From the NCBI GenBank assembly GCA_038405045.1, contig JBBZIV010000001.1:434001-498000 (forward strand): a stretch of 64,000 bases of DNA, in the 5' to 3' direction. Both the position numbers and the translations under genes were made by a program. The DNA is from Sporobacter sp038405045. GTDB taxonomy: Bacteria > Bacillota > Clostridia > Oscillospirales > Oscillospiraceae. Below the pieces are notes generated by a model that saw only the letters and a program-made list of their open reading frames with translations, was not told the DNA's origin and did not search any database. Shown piece after piece: positions 1-8,161 of the stretch (positions are counted from its first letter, which is position 1; every line of letters starts with the position of its first letter).

Positions 1-136
1 ACGCAAGTGGCCTGGGCTAAAGGCGCGGCAGATTGCCCCGCGATGCGGTGAAAATGCCGTAAAATGGCGCATTCAGAAGGCTTTTCGTATAAAAATACTG
101 GCAATTATCCATCCATTATGATAAGATATGATATAA

Positions 137-247
137 AACTGATGCTCGGCAAGGCAATTGCCGATGTTTTGCGCATCAGTTGGTACGGCGGGCAAGAGGG
201 GAAGTCTATGTTGAGATGCCCTGCCGTATAGGGGTGCTCGGTGCCCC
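137..247 (+). promoter_or_regulatory. Structured leader upstream of uppP
   Basis: Bases 1-136 hold no gene I can support. From 137 come consecutive potential stems: AACTGATGC (137-145) with GCATCAGTT (173-181), enclosing TCGGCAA/TTGCCGA (146-152/158-164); then TACGGCGGGCA (184-194) with 217-228, one bulged T; then a short GGGG/CCCC stem at 231-247, just before the uppP ribosome binding site at 252-257. The pairings are visible in the sequence. A regulatory role is inference; no known riboswitch class is recognised. Confidence 0.4.
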
Positions 248-263
248 GGTTGGAGGGATAAGC

Positions 264-1106
264 ATGTCGTTTTTTACGGCAATTTTACTTGGGCTCATTC
301 AGGGTATCACGTCATTTCTGCCAGTATCCACATCGGCCCATCAGGCCATCATTCATAACCTGTTTCATCTGGACGTCCCCTCGGAAGGGATCGGTTTTTT
401 TAATTTTTTGATGAATTTAAGCACGCTTGTATCGATTTTTCTTGTCTGGCGGGACGAGCTTGTTTCGATGTTTCAAGAGGGTGCAGACTTTTTACGCGGC
501 AAAACCGAAACAAATCATGTGGGTGAGGGCCGGTTAACGCCGCCGCTGCGCATGATATACTTTATTGTCATCGCAACGCTGCCGCTCATTCTCTCCGTGC
601 CGATCAACCAGCGGGCTGATATTTTGATGGAAAATGTGACTTTTGTCGGCTGCGCGATGCTTGCCATGGGTGCCGTCTTGTATGCGTCTGATCGATTTAT
701 CCACTACGGCAAGAAGGCAGAAAAGACAATGGATACGAAAGACGCGCTCATCATTGGCTTGGCGCAGGCGTTTGCCGCCATCCCGGGCCTCTCGCGGGTC
801 GGAACATCGCTCTCACTCTCTCTCGCGCAGGGGCTTGACAAGGATTTTGCCGTTCGATTTTCTGTTTGGCTTTCCCTGCCGTCGCTCCTCATTGCAACAT
901 TTATTTCCTTTTTTTCGATTTTCAAAGGCGGCATGACGTGGCCGTCCTTCTTCACCTACCTTGTCGCGTTTATCCTATCCGTCTTAACAGGCTATCTCGC
1001 GATTCAAACGCTTCGCATCTTAACGGCGCAGCGCCGGCTTAAGTATTTTGCCTTTTATCTCTGGGGCGCGGGCTTTTTAACGGTGATTTTATCCTTCATA
1101 CTCTAG
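264..1106 (+). CDS. uppP: Undecaprenyl-diphosphate phosphatase (UppP/BacA family), divergent active site
   Basis: An integral membrane enzyme that would recycle undecaprenyl pyrophosphate to the monophosphate carrier for wall synthesis; overproduction gives bacitracin resistance in this family. The 280-aa length is typical. The start is ATG 264, six bases after GGAGGG; an in-frame GTG at 180 lacks such a site and lies inside leader hairpins. The N-terminal signature reads QGITSFLPVSTSAH, and the second reads PGLSRVGTS with the conserved Arg. In the usual (E/Q)xxxE motif the first position is Q13, but the second Glu is Ser17; His26 is kept. Several hydrophobic segments cover the length. Loss of that Glu is odd and may mean altered activity or a divergent paralogue. 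It lies 14 bases before the translocase gene. Confidence 0.85.
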   Translation: MSFFTAILLGLIQGITSFLPVSTSAHQAIIHNLFHLDVPSEGIGFFNFLMNLSTLVSIFLVWRDELVSMFQEGADFLRGKTETNHVGEGRLTPPLRMIYFIVIATLPLILSVPINQRADILMENVTFVGCAMLAMGAVLYASDRFIHYGKKAEKTMDTKDALIIGLAQAFAAIPGLSRVGTSLSLSLAQGLDKDFAVRFSVWLSLPSLLIATFISFFSIFKGGMTWPSFFTYLVAFILSVLTGYLAIQTLRILTAQRRLKYFAFYLWGAGFLTVILSFIL

Positions 1107-1120
1107 CTTTGAGGTGGCTT

Positions 1121-3640
1121 ATGGCACAATCAAAAGCAAAACGAAAAAGCCCGGCCAAGAAAAAGCCGGGCCGCCCGAAAACGGTTGAAGTCGCAGCCCG
1201 TGGGAAATCATATGTGCGCGAAATATCGGCCGTCGTCTTCCTAACGCTCGGCATTTTTGCGTTGATTGGCTATTTCGGCGCCAGTGGCGTTTTGCTTGGC
1301 TATTTCTGTATGCTGCTGAAGGGTCTCTTTGGTTGGGGTTATTTTGCCGCACCGCCTGTTTTGCTTCTCTGCGCCGTTATTCTGGCTTTTCACAGGGGGG
1401 AGCCCGTCCGATTCCGTGTCATTTCGGCGCTGCTGCTGCTTATGACGACCGGGGCGCTGGCGCATCTGTTTTTGAATAAAACATATTATCCGGTCTCATT
1501 TGCCATGGTACATAGCCTGTGGGACGCCGGTAACGATCTGAAAAGCGGCGGGGCCGTCGGCGGCTCGTTGTCGGTCATCCTTACATATCTTTTCAGCATG
1601 TTTGGTTCGGCCGTCATTTTCATCAGTATGACTGCCTTCTTTTTGATGGTGGCGCTTAATAAAACGGTTTCAGACGTGGCAGACGCCTTCCGCGCCTTTT
1701 ATAATCACCTGAAGGAAGACGCGTATGATGACGCGGCAGACGAGCCGGAGCAAACAGTTCCGCCGATTTTGCCGGTTACATCGAAAGCACAGCGCCGTAT
1801 AATCGATATTCCCCTCGATGATCCGAAGCCGCGCGGGACGGCATCCGTCTTCCGTTCAAAGAAGCACGCGCCGCTCTTTGACCAAAACGCGGGTGTTCAG
1901 CCGCCGGACATGGTTCTCGGCGGCGTTGCGGCTGCCAATCAGCCGCTGGCAAAGCGCACGCAAACGGGAGACGTGCCGTTTGACATCCCGTTTATGGAGG
2001 CCAAGACAGATAGTAAAACAGACCTAGCCGATCACACACCGCCTGCGCGCACGGAGCCCGCGAAATCGGCGCAGCCGGTTTTGGACACTTCAAAGGCAGG
2101 CAGTGGTTCCTATAACTATCCACCACTGAACCTGTTGGCGGCCGGGTCCCCGGCCGGGCGCGTCGACGGGGCGGATGAAGTGCGCCTGAATGTTGAACGT
2201 CTCGTCGCCGCCTTTAAAAGCTTTGGTGTCAACGTCCGCATCACAGGTTATACGCGCGGGCCAACGGTGACGCGGTATGAGGCCGAACTCGAGGCCGGTG
2301 TTAAGCTCAACAGGCTTACAAGCCTTGCCGACGATATCGCCCTGTCGCTTGGGGCCAGCGGCGTGCGCATTGCGGCCATGCCGAACAAAATTTCAACAGT
2401 CGGCATCGAGGTGCCGAACAAGCTCGTCAGCAAGGTCTATCTCCGAGACATCATCGATTCGCCGACGTTTAAAAACGCACCGTCAAAGCTCACCTTTGCC
2501 ATCGGCAAAAACATCGGTGGCGAGGCTATCGTCGGCGATATCGCGCGCTTGCCTCACATGCTGGTTGCCGGAACGACAGGCTCAGGCAAATCCGTCTGCC
2601 TCAATTCACTGATATTAAGTATTCTCTATAAATCAACGCCTGATGAAGTCCGATTCATCATGATAGACCCGAAAATGGTGGAATTCCGCGTTTATAACGG
2701 CATTCCGCATCTTTTAGTCCCGGTCGTCACCGACGTGAAGAAAGCCTCCGGCGCGCTGCAGTGGGCTGTTGTCGAGATGATGAAGCGGTATAAGCTCTTT
2801 TCGGAAGCGAACGCCAGAGACCTTGACAGTTACAATAAAATTATGCGCAAGTCAGAAGACGGCGCGGCGCTGCCGCAGGTCATCGTCGTCATTGACGAGC
2901 TGGCCGACCTCATGCTGACGGCTGCCAAAGAGGTGGAAGAGTCCATCTGCCGCGTCGCGCAGATGGGGCGTGCCGCGGGCGTTCATCTCGTCATCGCTAC
3001 ACAAAGCCCGCGGGCCGACGTGATTACTGGCCTCATGAAGGCCAACATCCCCTCACGCATCGCGCTGAAGGTTTCAAGCGCTCTGGAGTCCCGCATTATC
3101 CTTGACGCTGGCGGCAATGCCGACAAGCTCGTCGGCAACGGCGACATGCTCTACGCGCCGATCGGTTCGGCCAAGCCCGTGCGCATTCAGGGCACGTGGG
3201 TGTCGGACGCCGAGCGGGAGGAAGTCGTTGAATTCATTAAGAGAAGCGCACAGCCGAACTACTCTGAAGACGTCATCCGCCAGATTGACAAGGCGGCCGA
3301 GGAGAAGTCTGATTCTAAGGGTGACGGTGATGCCGCGAGTGGCGTCGATTATGACGAGCTATTGCCACAGGCCGTTGATGTCATCTTTGAATCGGGGCAG
3401 GCGTCCGTCTCCATGCTGCAGCGTCGGCTGAAGCTGGGCTACTCGCGCGCGGCACGCATCGTGGACCAGATGGAGCAGATGAACATCGTCGGCCCGTTCG
3501 AAGGCTCCAAACCGCGCCCGCTGCTCATCACGCGCCAGCAATGGCGTGAAATGCAATATATCCAGGGGACGGCCCCGACCGGACCCGAGCTTGGCATCCG
3601 CGATGATTATTCATCGCCGCCGGACGACACCCCATTTTAA
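1121..3640 (+). CDS. spoIIIE: DNA translocase FtsK/SpoIIIE
   Basis: A hexameric, membrane-anchored ATPase that pumps DNA at division or into the forespore. The 839-aa protein has a basic N-terminus, about four membrane segments in residues 35-180, and a Pro/Ala-rich low-complexity linker to about 345. The RecA-like motor follows, with Walker A GTTGSGKSV near residue 485 and Walker B VVIDELADLM near 590. The winged-helix gamma domain (from DYDELLPQ near 743) would read polar DNA motifs. The start is ATG 1121 after GAGGTG; a TTG at 1109 is in frame but lacks a site. Four-segment N-terminus and size fit SpoIIIE/SftA-type proteins of spore formers; orthology to one or the other is not decided here. 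Confidence 0.95.
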   Translation: MAQSKAKRKSPAKKKPGRPKTVEVAARGKSYVREISAVVFLTLGIFALIGYFGASGVLLGYFCMLLKGLFGWGYFAAPPVLLLCAVILAFHRGEPVRFRVISALLLLMTTGALAHLFLNKTYYPVSFAMVHSLWDAGNDLKSGGAVGGSLSVILTYLFSMFGSAVIFISMTAFFLMVALNKTVSDVADAFRAFYNHLKEDAYDDAADEPEQTVPPILPVTSKAQRRIIDIPLDDPKPRGTASVFRSKKHAPLFDQNAGVQPPDMVLGGVAAANQPLAKRTQTGDVPFDIPFMEAKTDSKTDLADHTPPARTEPAKSAQPVLDTSKAGSGSYNYPPLNLLAAGSPAGRVDGADEVRLNVERLVAAFKSFGVNVRITGYTRGPTVTRYEAELEAGVKLNRLTSLADDIALSLGASGVRIAAMPNKISTVGIEVPNKLVSKVYLRDIIDSPTFKNAPSKLTFAIGKNIGGEAIVGDIARLPHMLVAGTTGSGKSVCLNSLILSILYKSTPDEVRFIMIDPKMVEFRVYNGIPHLLVPVVTDVKKASGALQWAVVEMMKRYKLFSEANARDLDSYNKIMRKSEDGAALPQVIVVIDELADLMLTAAKEVEESICRVAQMGRAAGVHLVIATQSPRADVITGLMKANIPSRIALKVSSALESRIILDAGGNADKLVGNGDMLYAPIGSAKPVRIQGTWVSDAEREEVVEFIKRSAQPNYSEDVIRQIDKAAEEKSDSKGDGDAASGVDYDELLPQAVDVIFESGQASVSMLQRRLKLGYSRAARIVDQMEQMNIVGPFEGSKPRPLLITRQQWREMQYIQGTAPTGPELGIRDDYSSPPDDTPF

Positions 3641-3644
3641 TTAT

Positions 3645-3692
3645 CCCGCCCCCCGCCCATCAGTTGTATAGGGGCTTCGCCCCTATGACCCC
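3645..3692 (+). repeat. Family B palindromic repeat (C-rich lead plus ATAGGGGC hairpin)
   Basis: A C-rich run is followed by a perfect palindrome ATAGGGGC-TTC-GCCCCTAT at 3668-3686 and GACCCC. It begins four bases after the translocase stop. Four relatives share the same lead and hairpin (14448, 21290, 31550, 48143). It may act as a terminator, but there is no T run. Confidence 0.75.
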
Positions 3693-3736
3693 ATTGAATT
3701 GAATAGGCCCAATACACCATAAACCGTTATTAAGGC

Positions 3737-3789
3737 AACAGGACAGTGCATAATCCACTGACCTGTTGTAGGAGCGATTATCAATCGCC
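3737..3789 (+). repeat. Hairpin plus degenerate family A repeat
   Basis: An inverted repeat pairs AACAGG-a-CAGTG (3737-3748) with CACTG-a-CCTGTT (3756-3767). It abuts a family A copy at 3768-3789 (GTAGGAGCG head, stem GCGATT/AATCGC). Together with the family B copy these fill the 214-base gap before gltX. Confidence 0.6.
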
Positions 3790-3826
3790 TATATACGCCC
3801 GATTTTACAGCAGACCCAACACCGGA

Positions 3827-3857
3827 AAGGAGTCCCGCTTCGGCGGGAATAACGATG
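3827..3857 (+). promoter_or_regulatory. gltX ribosome binding site separated from its start by a hairpin
   Basis: AAAGGAG (3826-3832) is about 22 bases from ATG 3855, too far for normal initiation. The intervening TCCCGC-TTCG-GCGGGA (3833-3848) forms a tight tetraloop hairpin. Folding would bring the site to about six bases from the ATG. The pairing is visible; the functional reading is inference. Confidence 0.5.
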
Positions 3858-5339
3858 GCACTAGATCACACATGGTTTGACGAGATGGAAGCACGAATTC
3901 CGAAAAATGCGGTGCGCACGCGCTTTGCGCCCAGCCCGACCGGCTATATGCACGTCGGCAACCTCCGAACGGCGCTGTACACATATCTCATCGCCCGCGC
4001 CCGGGGCGGGACGTTTATCCTCCGCATTGAGGACACCGATCAGGAGCGCTTTGTCGCGGGCGCTGTTGACGTCATCTATGACACGCTCAAAAAATGCGGC
4101 CTTTCCCATGACGAGGGGCCGGACATTGGCGGCCCGGTCGGCCCATACGTTCAGACAGAGCGGCGCGCGCTGTACGCCAAATACGCCGAGCTGCTCATCG
4201 AGCGGGGCGGGGCTTATCGCTGCTTCTGCCGGAAGGAAGAGTCGGCAGACGAAGGCTTTTCAAAATACGATGGCCGTTGCGCCAATCTCACAGCCGACGA
4301 AATCGACATAAAGCTTCAAGCGGGCGAGCCGTATGTCATCCGCCAGAAAATCCCGCGTGACGGGACGACGACGTTTCAAGACGCCGTTTTTGGGGCCATT
4401 ACCGTGCCGAACGATAGTCTTGACGATAACGTCCTCATTAAATCCGACGGGCTGCCGACGTATAACTTCGCAAACGTTGTGGACGACCACCTCATGGGCA
4501 TCACGCACGTCGTCCGCGGAAGTGAATACCTCTCCTCTGCGCCGAAATATAACCTGCTTTATGAGGCGTTCGGATGGGATGTGCCGGTCTATATCCACTG
4601 CAGCCCTGTGATGCGCGACGCGCAGAATAAAATGTCCAAGCGCCACGGGGACCCCTCGTTTGAAGACCTAATCCGGGAGGGCTACCTCACGGAAGCCATC
4701 GTCAACTATGTGGCGCTCCTCGGCTGGAGCCCCGGTGGCGAGCGCGAGCTCTTCACGCTCGACGAGCTCGTGTCTGTCTTTGACGTTTCGGGTATTTCCA
4801 AGTCGCCCGCCATCTTTGACCTCGACAAGCTGACGTATTTTAACAGCGCCTATATCCGCGCACTCACGCCGGAGGCGTTTGCCGCCATCGCCGGGCTGAC
4901 GATCCGTTCAGTTATTCAAAATCCGGCGGTTGACGTTATGTCCGTTGCGGCGATTTTACAGCCGCGCTGCGAAAAGCTGACGGATATTCCGGAGAAAATT
5001 GACTTTTTTGAGCAATTGCCGGATTACGACACGGCGCTGTATGTTCATAAAAAATCAAAGACGGACGAGGCGGTGTCGCTTCAGATGCTCGAGGCTGCGC
5101 TGCCGGTGCTGCGCGCTGTCGGCGCATGGACGCAGGAGGCGATTCACGATGCCCTTATAAGCCTTGCCGAGCAGCTGGCAGTCAAAAACGCAACGCTTTT
5201 ATGGCCGGTGCGCATCGCCGCCGCTGGCAAAGCCGTCACACCGGGTGGCGCCGTTGAAATATGCGCGATTTTAGGCCGCGAGGAGACGTTATTACGCTTA
5301 AAAGCCGGAATAAAAAAATTATCGGGGGGAGCGCAGTGA
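3855..5339 (+). CDS. gltX: Glutamyl-tRNA synthetase
   Basis: A cytosolic class I aminoacyl-tRNA synthetase that charges glutamate to its tRNA. The 494-aa length is normal. The HIGH-region signature APSPTGYMHVGNLRTALY lies near residues 27-44 and the KMSKR loop near 258-262, both intact. A Cys-containing insertion (CFCRKEE) lies in the middle region. The alpha-helical anticodon-binding domain fills the C-terminus. The start ATG 3855 gives MALDHTWFDEME; a second ATG at 3885 is possible but would still follow the hairpin-spaced ribosome site. The stop overlaps the next start by four bases (5336-5339), so the two genes are translationally coupled. It could charge tRNA-Gln as well, as non-discriminating enzymes do; sequence alone does not tell. 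Confidence 0.96.
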   Translation: MALDHTWFDEMEARIPKNAVRTRFAPSPTGYMHVGNLRTALYTYLIARARGGTFILRIEDTDQERFVAGAVDVIYDTLKKCGLSHDEGPDIGGPVGPYVQTERRALYAKYAELLIERGGAYRCFCRKEESADEGFSKYDGRCANLTADEIDIKLQAGEPYVIRQKIPRDGTTTFQDAVFGAITVPNDSLDDNVLIKSDGLPTYNFANVVDDHLMGITHVVRGSEYLSSAPKYNLLYEAFGWDVPVYIHCSPVMRDAQNKMSKRHGDPSFEDLIREGYLTEAIVNYVALLGWSPGGERELFTLDELVSVFDVSGISKSPAIFDLDKLTYFNSAYIRALTPEAFAAIAGLTIRSVIQNPAVDVMSVAAILQPRCEKLTDIPEKIDFFEQLPDYDTALYVHKKSKTDEAVSLQMLEAALPVLRAVGAWTQEAIHDALISLAEQLAVKNATLLWPVRIAAAGKAVTPGGAVEICAILGREETLLRLKAGIKKLSGGAQ

Positions 5340-5941
5340 TCAAGATCATCAAAAAGGTGCTTATTTTTCTCTTTCTGCTCATCATCGTTGTCACAGCGGG
5401 CGTACTGCTCGAAATATTTGTCATCGACCCGCTTGGCAAATCGTCTACGCCGTCACCATCCGTCGCCGTGACGGGGTACACAACACCGAGCGAAGAGCCG
5501 CCCGTCACAGCTTCGGGAAAAGCGTTTACCGTCACAAGCAAAGACCCCGCCATATCCTGCACGGTGATGGTTGACGATACGCTGTTTGAGGCCGTAACGG
5601 CCGACGGCGGGTATAGTTTCCGCTTGCTGGCAGACAAAAATGCCTATTTGAAGCTTTATTTTATCCAAGACGCTAACGCCGCGTCAATCGCACCCGGTTT
5701 TCTAAACTCCTACATAGATTTTAAAAATTTCAGCAATTCCGGGGATAATTACATCGATGGCACGGAGATTTCCGGTCAAACCGTGACAGCCGACGACGGG
5801 ACAACCGAAGTGACGGCCTGGCTTGTGAACACGGACGCGGGCGTTCTCGCGGTTGTGACAAGCTTAAGCCTTGAACATCAGGATGCCGAAAAAGCCCTGT
5901 TGGGGCAAATGCTCAAGACCTTGTCGCTCTCGGCCGCATAA
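5336..5941 (+). CDS. Membrane-anchored protein of unknown function
   Basis: I do not recognise this 201-aa protein. The start GTG 5336 follows GGGGGGA and overlaps the gltX stop, which makes more sense than the longer reading frame that runs back into gltX. A single N-terminal membrane segment (about residues 6-28) precedes a Ser/Thr/Pro-rich linker and an extracellular domain of about 140 residues rich in beta-type sequence (FTVTSKDPAISCTVMVDD). The C-terminus carries an amphipathic helix. It has the look of a signal-anchored surface domain. Coupling to gltX may be only positional. A strong terminator follows. Confidence 0.75.
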   Translation: MIKIIKKVLIFLFLLIIVVTAGVLLEIFVIDPLGKSSTPSPSVAVTGYTTPSEEPPVTASGKAFTVTSKDPAISCTVMVDDTLFEAVTADGGYSFRLLADKNAYLKLYFIQDANAASIAPGFLNSYIDFKNFSNSGDNYIDGTEISGQTVTADDGTTEVTAWLVNTDAGVLAVVTSLSLEHQDAEKALLGQMLKTLSLSAA

Positions 5942-5965
5942 CGCCATTTTTTGCATGACATAAAC

Positions 5966-6007
5966 ACCCCTTTATGGCAGATAGTAAGCCATAAAGGGGT
6001 ATTTTTT
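5966..6007 (+). terminator. Rho-independent terminator after the gltX operon
   Basis: ACCCCTTTATGGC (5966-5978) pairs perfectly with GCCATAAAGGGGT (5988-6000) across a nine-base loop, followed by ATTTTTT. This is a textbook intrinsic terminator. Confidence 0.93.
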
Positions 6008-6069
6008 GCGCAAAATGACAAAATGCCGGAAATTAGCACGGCGATTTTGGGAGATAAACGGAGCGGTAT

Positions 6070-7431
6070 ATGAAACGACAAAAACTGAAAATTTTAATAA
6101 TCAGCTATACGCTGGCCGGCTTTGCCGCCTTAGGCGGGCTTGCGCTCTATAATTATATGACGGCCGAGGGATATAAACTGCAAATGGAAAACACATATCA
6201 GCATGCGTTTTCCGAACTCGCGTCCGGCGTCGGCGACCTCGACGCGGCGCTGCAGAAAAGCCTGTACGCGACGACGCCGCCGATGCTGGCCGCCGTCTGT
6301 ACGGAAGTGTACGGCAAAGCGCAGTCGGTGCTGCTGGCGCTCGGCGAGCTGCCGCAATCAAGCAGCCAGCTGCAGAACATGGCGGGCTTTGTGACAAAGG
6401 TCGGCGACTACGCGTTTATGCTCGCCAAAAAAGCCGGAACAGGAATAGCCGGGACGGATGAGGAGCATGGAAATCTCGTCAGCCTCTCGGAAACAGCCAA
6501 CGTCTTGTCGGGCAATTTAAACAACCTGATGGGTGAAATCAATAATGGTAATGTCTCTCTATCGAAAATCAACGATTTGACGGCCGAGGCGGGAATGATG
6601 GGGGAGAATGCTGCCCCCAACGCATTTCAAACAAGCCTTTCGGCTATCGAGGGAGAATTTCCGGAAACACCGTCACTCATCTATGACGGTCCATTTTCAT
6701 CGCACATCGCCGGTCTCACCCCGAAATTTCTCGAGGGCAAAAGTGACGTGACGCCCGAAAAAGCGCAGGAAAAGGCCGCCGCGTTTTTGGGTCTCAACGT
6801 GAATGCTTTAAAACCAAACGGCGAGCGCGCAGGCAATTTGCCGGTCTATCTGTTTTACACGAATATGGACAAAGGCACACTCAGCGTGGAGGTCACGAAA
6901 AAAGGCGGCATCGTCCTCGACGCGTTTAACGGACGGATTGTTAAAAACAGTGCCATTCCAGCCAAGGATGCTGTTGGTATCGCCGCGCGCTATCTGGAGA
7001 AAAAGGGCTATAAAAACATGAAGCAGAGCTATTACAGCATTGACGGCAATACGCTGACGGTGAATTACGCCTATACAGCGCATGGCGTTATCTGCTACCC
7101 CGACCTCATCAAGGTGTCCGTCGCGCTTGACAAGGGCAGCATTGTCGGGTTTGAAAGCCAGGGTTATGTGATGAACCACCACCCGCGTGACATTCCAGCG
7201 GCAAAGGTGACGGAAGCGGCGGCCAAGGCCAAAGTCTCGCCGCATCTGAGCGTTCAGACGCATGAGCTGGCAATTATTCCGACGAGCGGGAAGAACGAGG
7301 CGTTTTGCCATGAATTCAAATGCGTCAACGAAAGCGGCAGCCGCTATATCGTCTATATCAATGCCATGACGGGGGCGGAGGAGCGCATCCTAATTCTATT
7401 GGAGAGCGACAAAGGCACGCTGACGATGTAA
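6070..7431 (+). CDS. ypeB: Germination protein YpeB
   Basis: A spore membrane protein which in Bacilli and Clostridia partners with the cortex-lytic enzyme SleB, each needing the other for stability. The 453-aa length matches the family. An N-terminal segment (about residues 8-28) anchors it. A helical region follows to about residue 200, then YPEB/PepSY-type repeats (KAAAFLGLNV, GIVLDAFNGRIV, AARYLEKKGY, YINAMTGAEERI). The start ATG 6070 gives MKRQKLKILI. No sleB lies next to it here, unlike the usual sleB-ypeB pair, so the partner must lie elsewhere. A terminator precedes it, so it has its own promoter, probably used in the forespore. Confidence 0.9.
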   Translation: MKRQKLKILIISYTLAGFAALGGLALYNYMTAEGYKLQMENTYQHAFSELASGVGDLDAALQKSLYATTPPMLAAVCTEVYGKAQSVLLALGELPQSSSQLQNMAGFVTKVGDYAFMLAKKAGTGIAGTDEEHGNLVSLSETANVLSGNLNNLMGEINNGNVSLSKINDLTAEAGMMGENAAPNAFQTSLSAIEGEFPETPSLIYDGPFSSHIAGLTPKFLEGKSDVTPEKAQEKAAAFLGLNVNALKPNGERAGNLPVYLFYTNMDKGTLSVEVTKKGGIVLDAFNGRIVKNSAIPAKDAVGIAARYLEKKGYKNMKQSYYSIDGNTLTVNYAYTAHGVICYPDLIKVSVALDKGSIVGFESQGYVMNHHPRDIPAAKVTEAAAKAKVSPHLSVQTHELAIIPTSGKNEAFCHEFKCVNESGSRYIVYINAMTGAEERILILLESDKGTLTM

Positions 7432-7457
7432 TGTGACAGTTCGGCAGCAAAAAGTGT

Positions 7458-7487
7458 GGGGCGCGGCAATTGAAATTGCCGCGCCCC
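7458..7487. terminator. Palindrome between convergent ypeB and flavodoxin gene
   Basis: GGGGCGCGGCAATT (7458-7471) is perfectly complementary to AATTGCCGCGCCCC (7474-7487). It lies between two convergent stop codons, and probably ends transcription both ways, although T runs are weak. Confidence 0.65.
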
Positions 7488-7504
7488 CATTAGTTGTAGA
7501 TTTT

Positions 7505-7981
7505 TCAGGCGCGTGACAGCCACGCTTTGACGCGCCCTTCGGCGATAGCCGCGTTTTCCGATTCCTCTTGCGTTAAGGAGAGCGCTCCGCAAACGCTGCC
7601 GCCCCTCAGGCGGCTTTTAAGCAGCGTCAGGCATTGCCCGGCGTCACCGCCACCGCTCGTCGTAAAAAAGAAGACTTTTTTCGCCGTAAGATCACAGGCT
7701 GCTAAAAAAGAATTGACGGCTGGTGTGGGGCGCGAAGCCCAAATCGGTGTGCCGATATAAATGGTGTCGTAAGCAGTAAGGCGGGGCATGTCGTTCAAAA
7801 GCTTTGGTTTTTGATGAAACAAGGCGCGCATACCGCCCAGAAAATACTTAGAAAACCCGGATCTCCCCGTTGAACTTTTAGGAATAAGCAGACAGATATC
7901 GCCGCCGGTTTCCTTCATGATGATATCGGCAACGGTCGCTGTATGCCCTTCGAGCGAATAGCAGACGACAAGACTTTTCAT
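7505..7981 (-). CDS. Flavodoxin-like protein
   Basis: A 158-aa protein with a flavodoxin fold that should bind FMN and act as a small electron carrier or NAD(P)H-flavin partner. The N-terminus KSLVVCYSLEGHTATVADII places the phosphate-binding loop (SLEGHTA) after the first strand. The second and third flavin loops look like GTPIWASRPTPAV and TTSGGGDAG. The C-terminal helix ends WLSRA. The start ATG 7981 follows GAGGAGG. It is transcribed alone from the promoter at 8043-8071, divergent from dnaE. The physiological partner cannot be told from context. Confidence 0.85.
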   Translation of the reverse strand: MKSLVVCYSLEGHTATVADIIMKETGGDICLLIPKSSTGRSGFSKYFLGGMRALFHQKPKLLNDMPRLTAYDTIYIGTPIWASRPTPAVNSFLAACDLTAKKVFFFTTSGGGDAGQCLTLLKSRLRGGSVCGALSLTQEESENAAIAEGRVKAWLSRA

Positions 7982-8042
7982 TCAATGGCCTCCTCAATTT
8001 TATCCGTCAGATGTCAGAAAATATTTGCAATAACAGTATGTT

Positions 8043-8071
8043 ATCTTACACAAGTGAAAAAATCCAGTCAA
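8043..8071 (-). promoter_or_regulatory. Sigma-A-type promoter for the flavodoxin gene
   Basis: On the minus strand TTGACT (8071-8066), a 17-base spacer and TAAGAT (8048-8043) lie about 60 bases upstream of the flavodoxin start. The rest of 7982-8161 carries no gene. Confidence 0.7.
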
Positions 8072-8161
8072 ATTTGCAGCAAGGTTTCAACGGTTGATTT
8101 CACACCGGTTAAGGTTTAAAATAGACATAATATACCTCGATTTGAAAGGGCGGTGCGGCGC

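Noticed and set aside
1..60. 3-prime half of a cyclic-di-GMP riboswitch
   Set aside because: ACGCAA followed by a GCCTGGGCTAAAGG stretch is suggestive, but the 5-prime half lies outside the window and the remaining bases do not fit well enough.
3768..3855. T-box riboswitch before gltX
   Set aside because: No specifier-loop or antiterminator signature is seen; the hairpins are repeats or the folded spacer.
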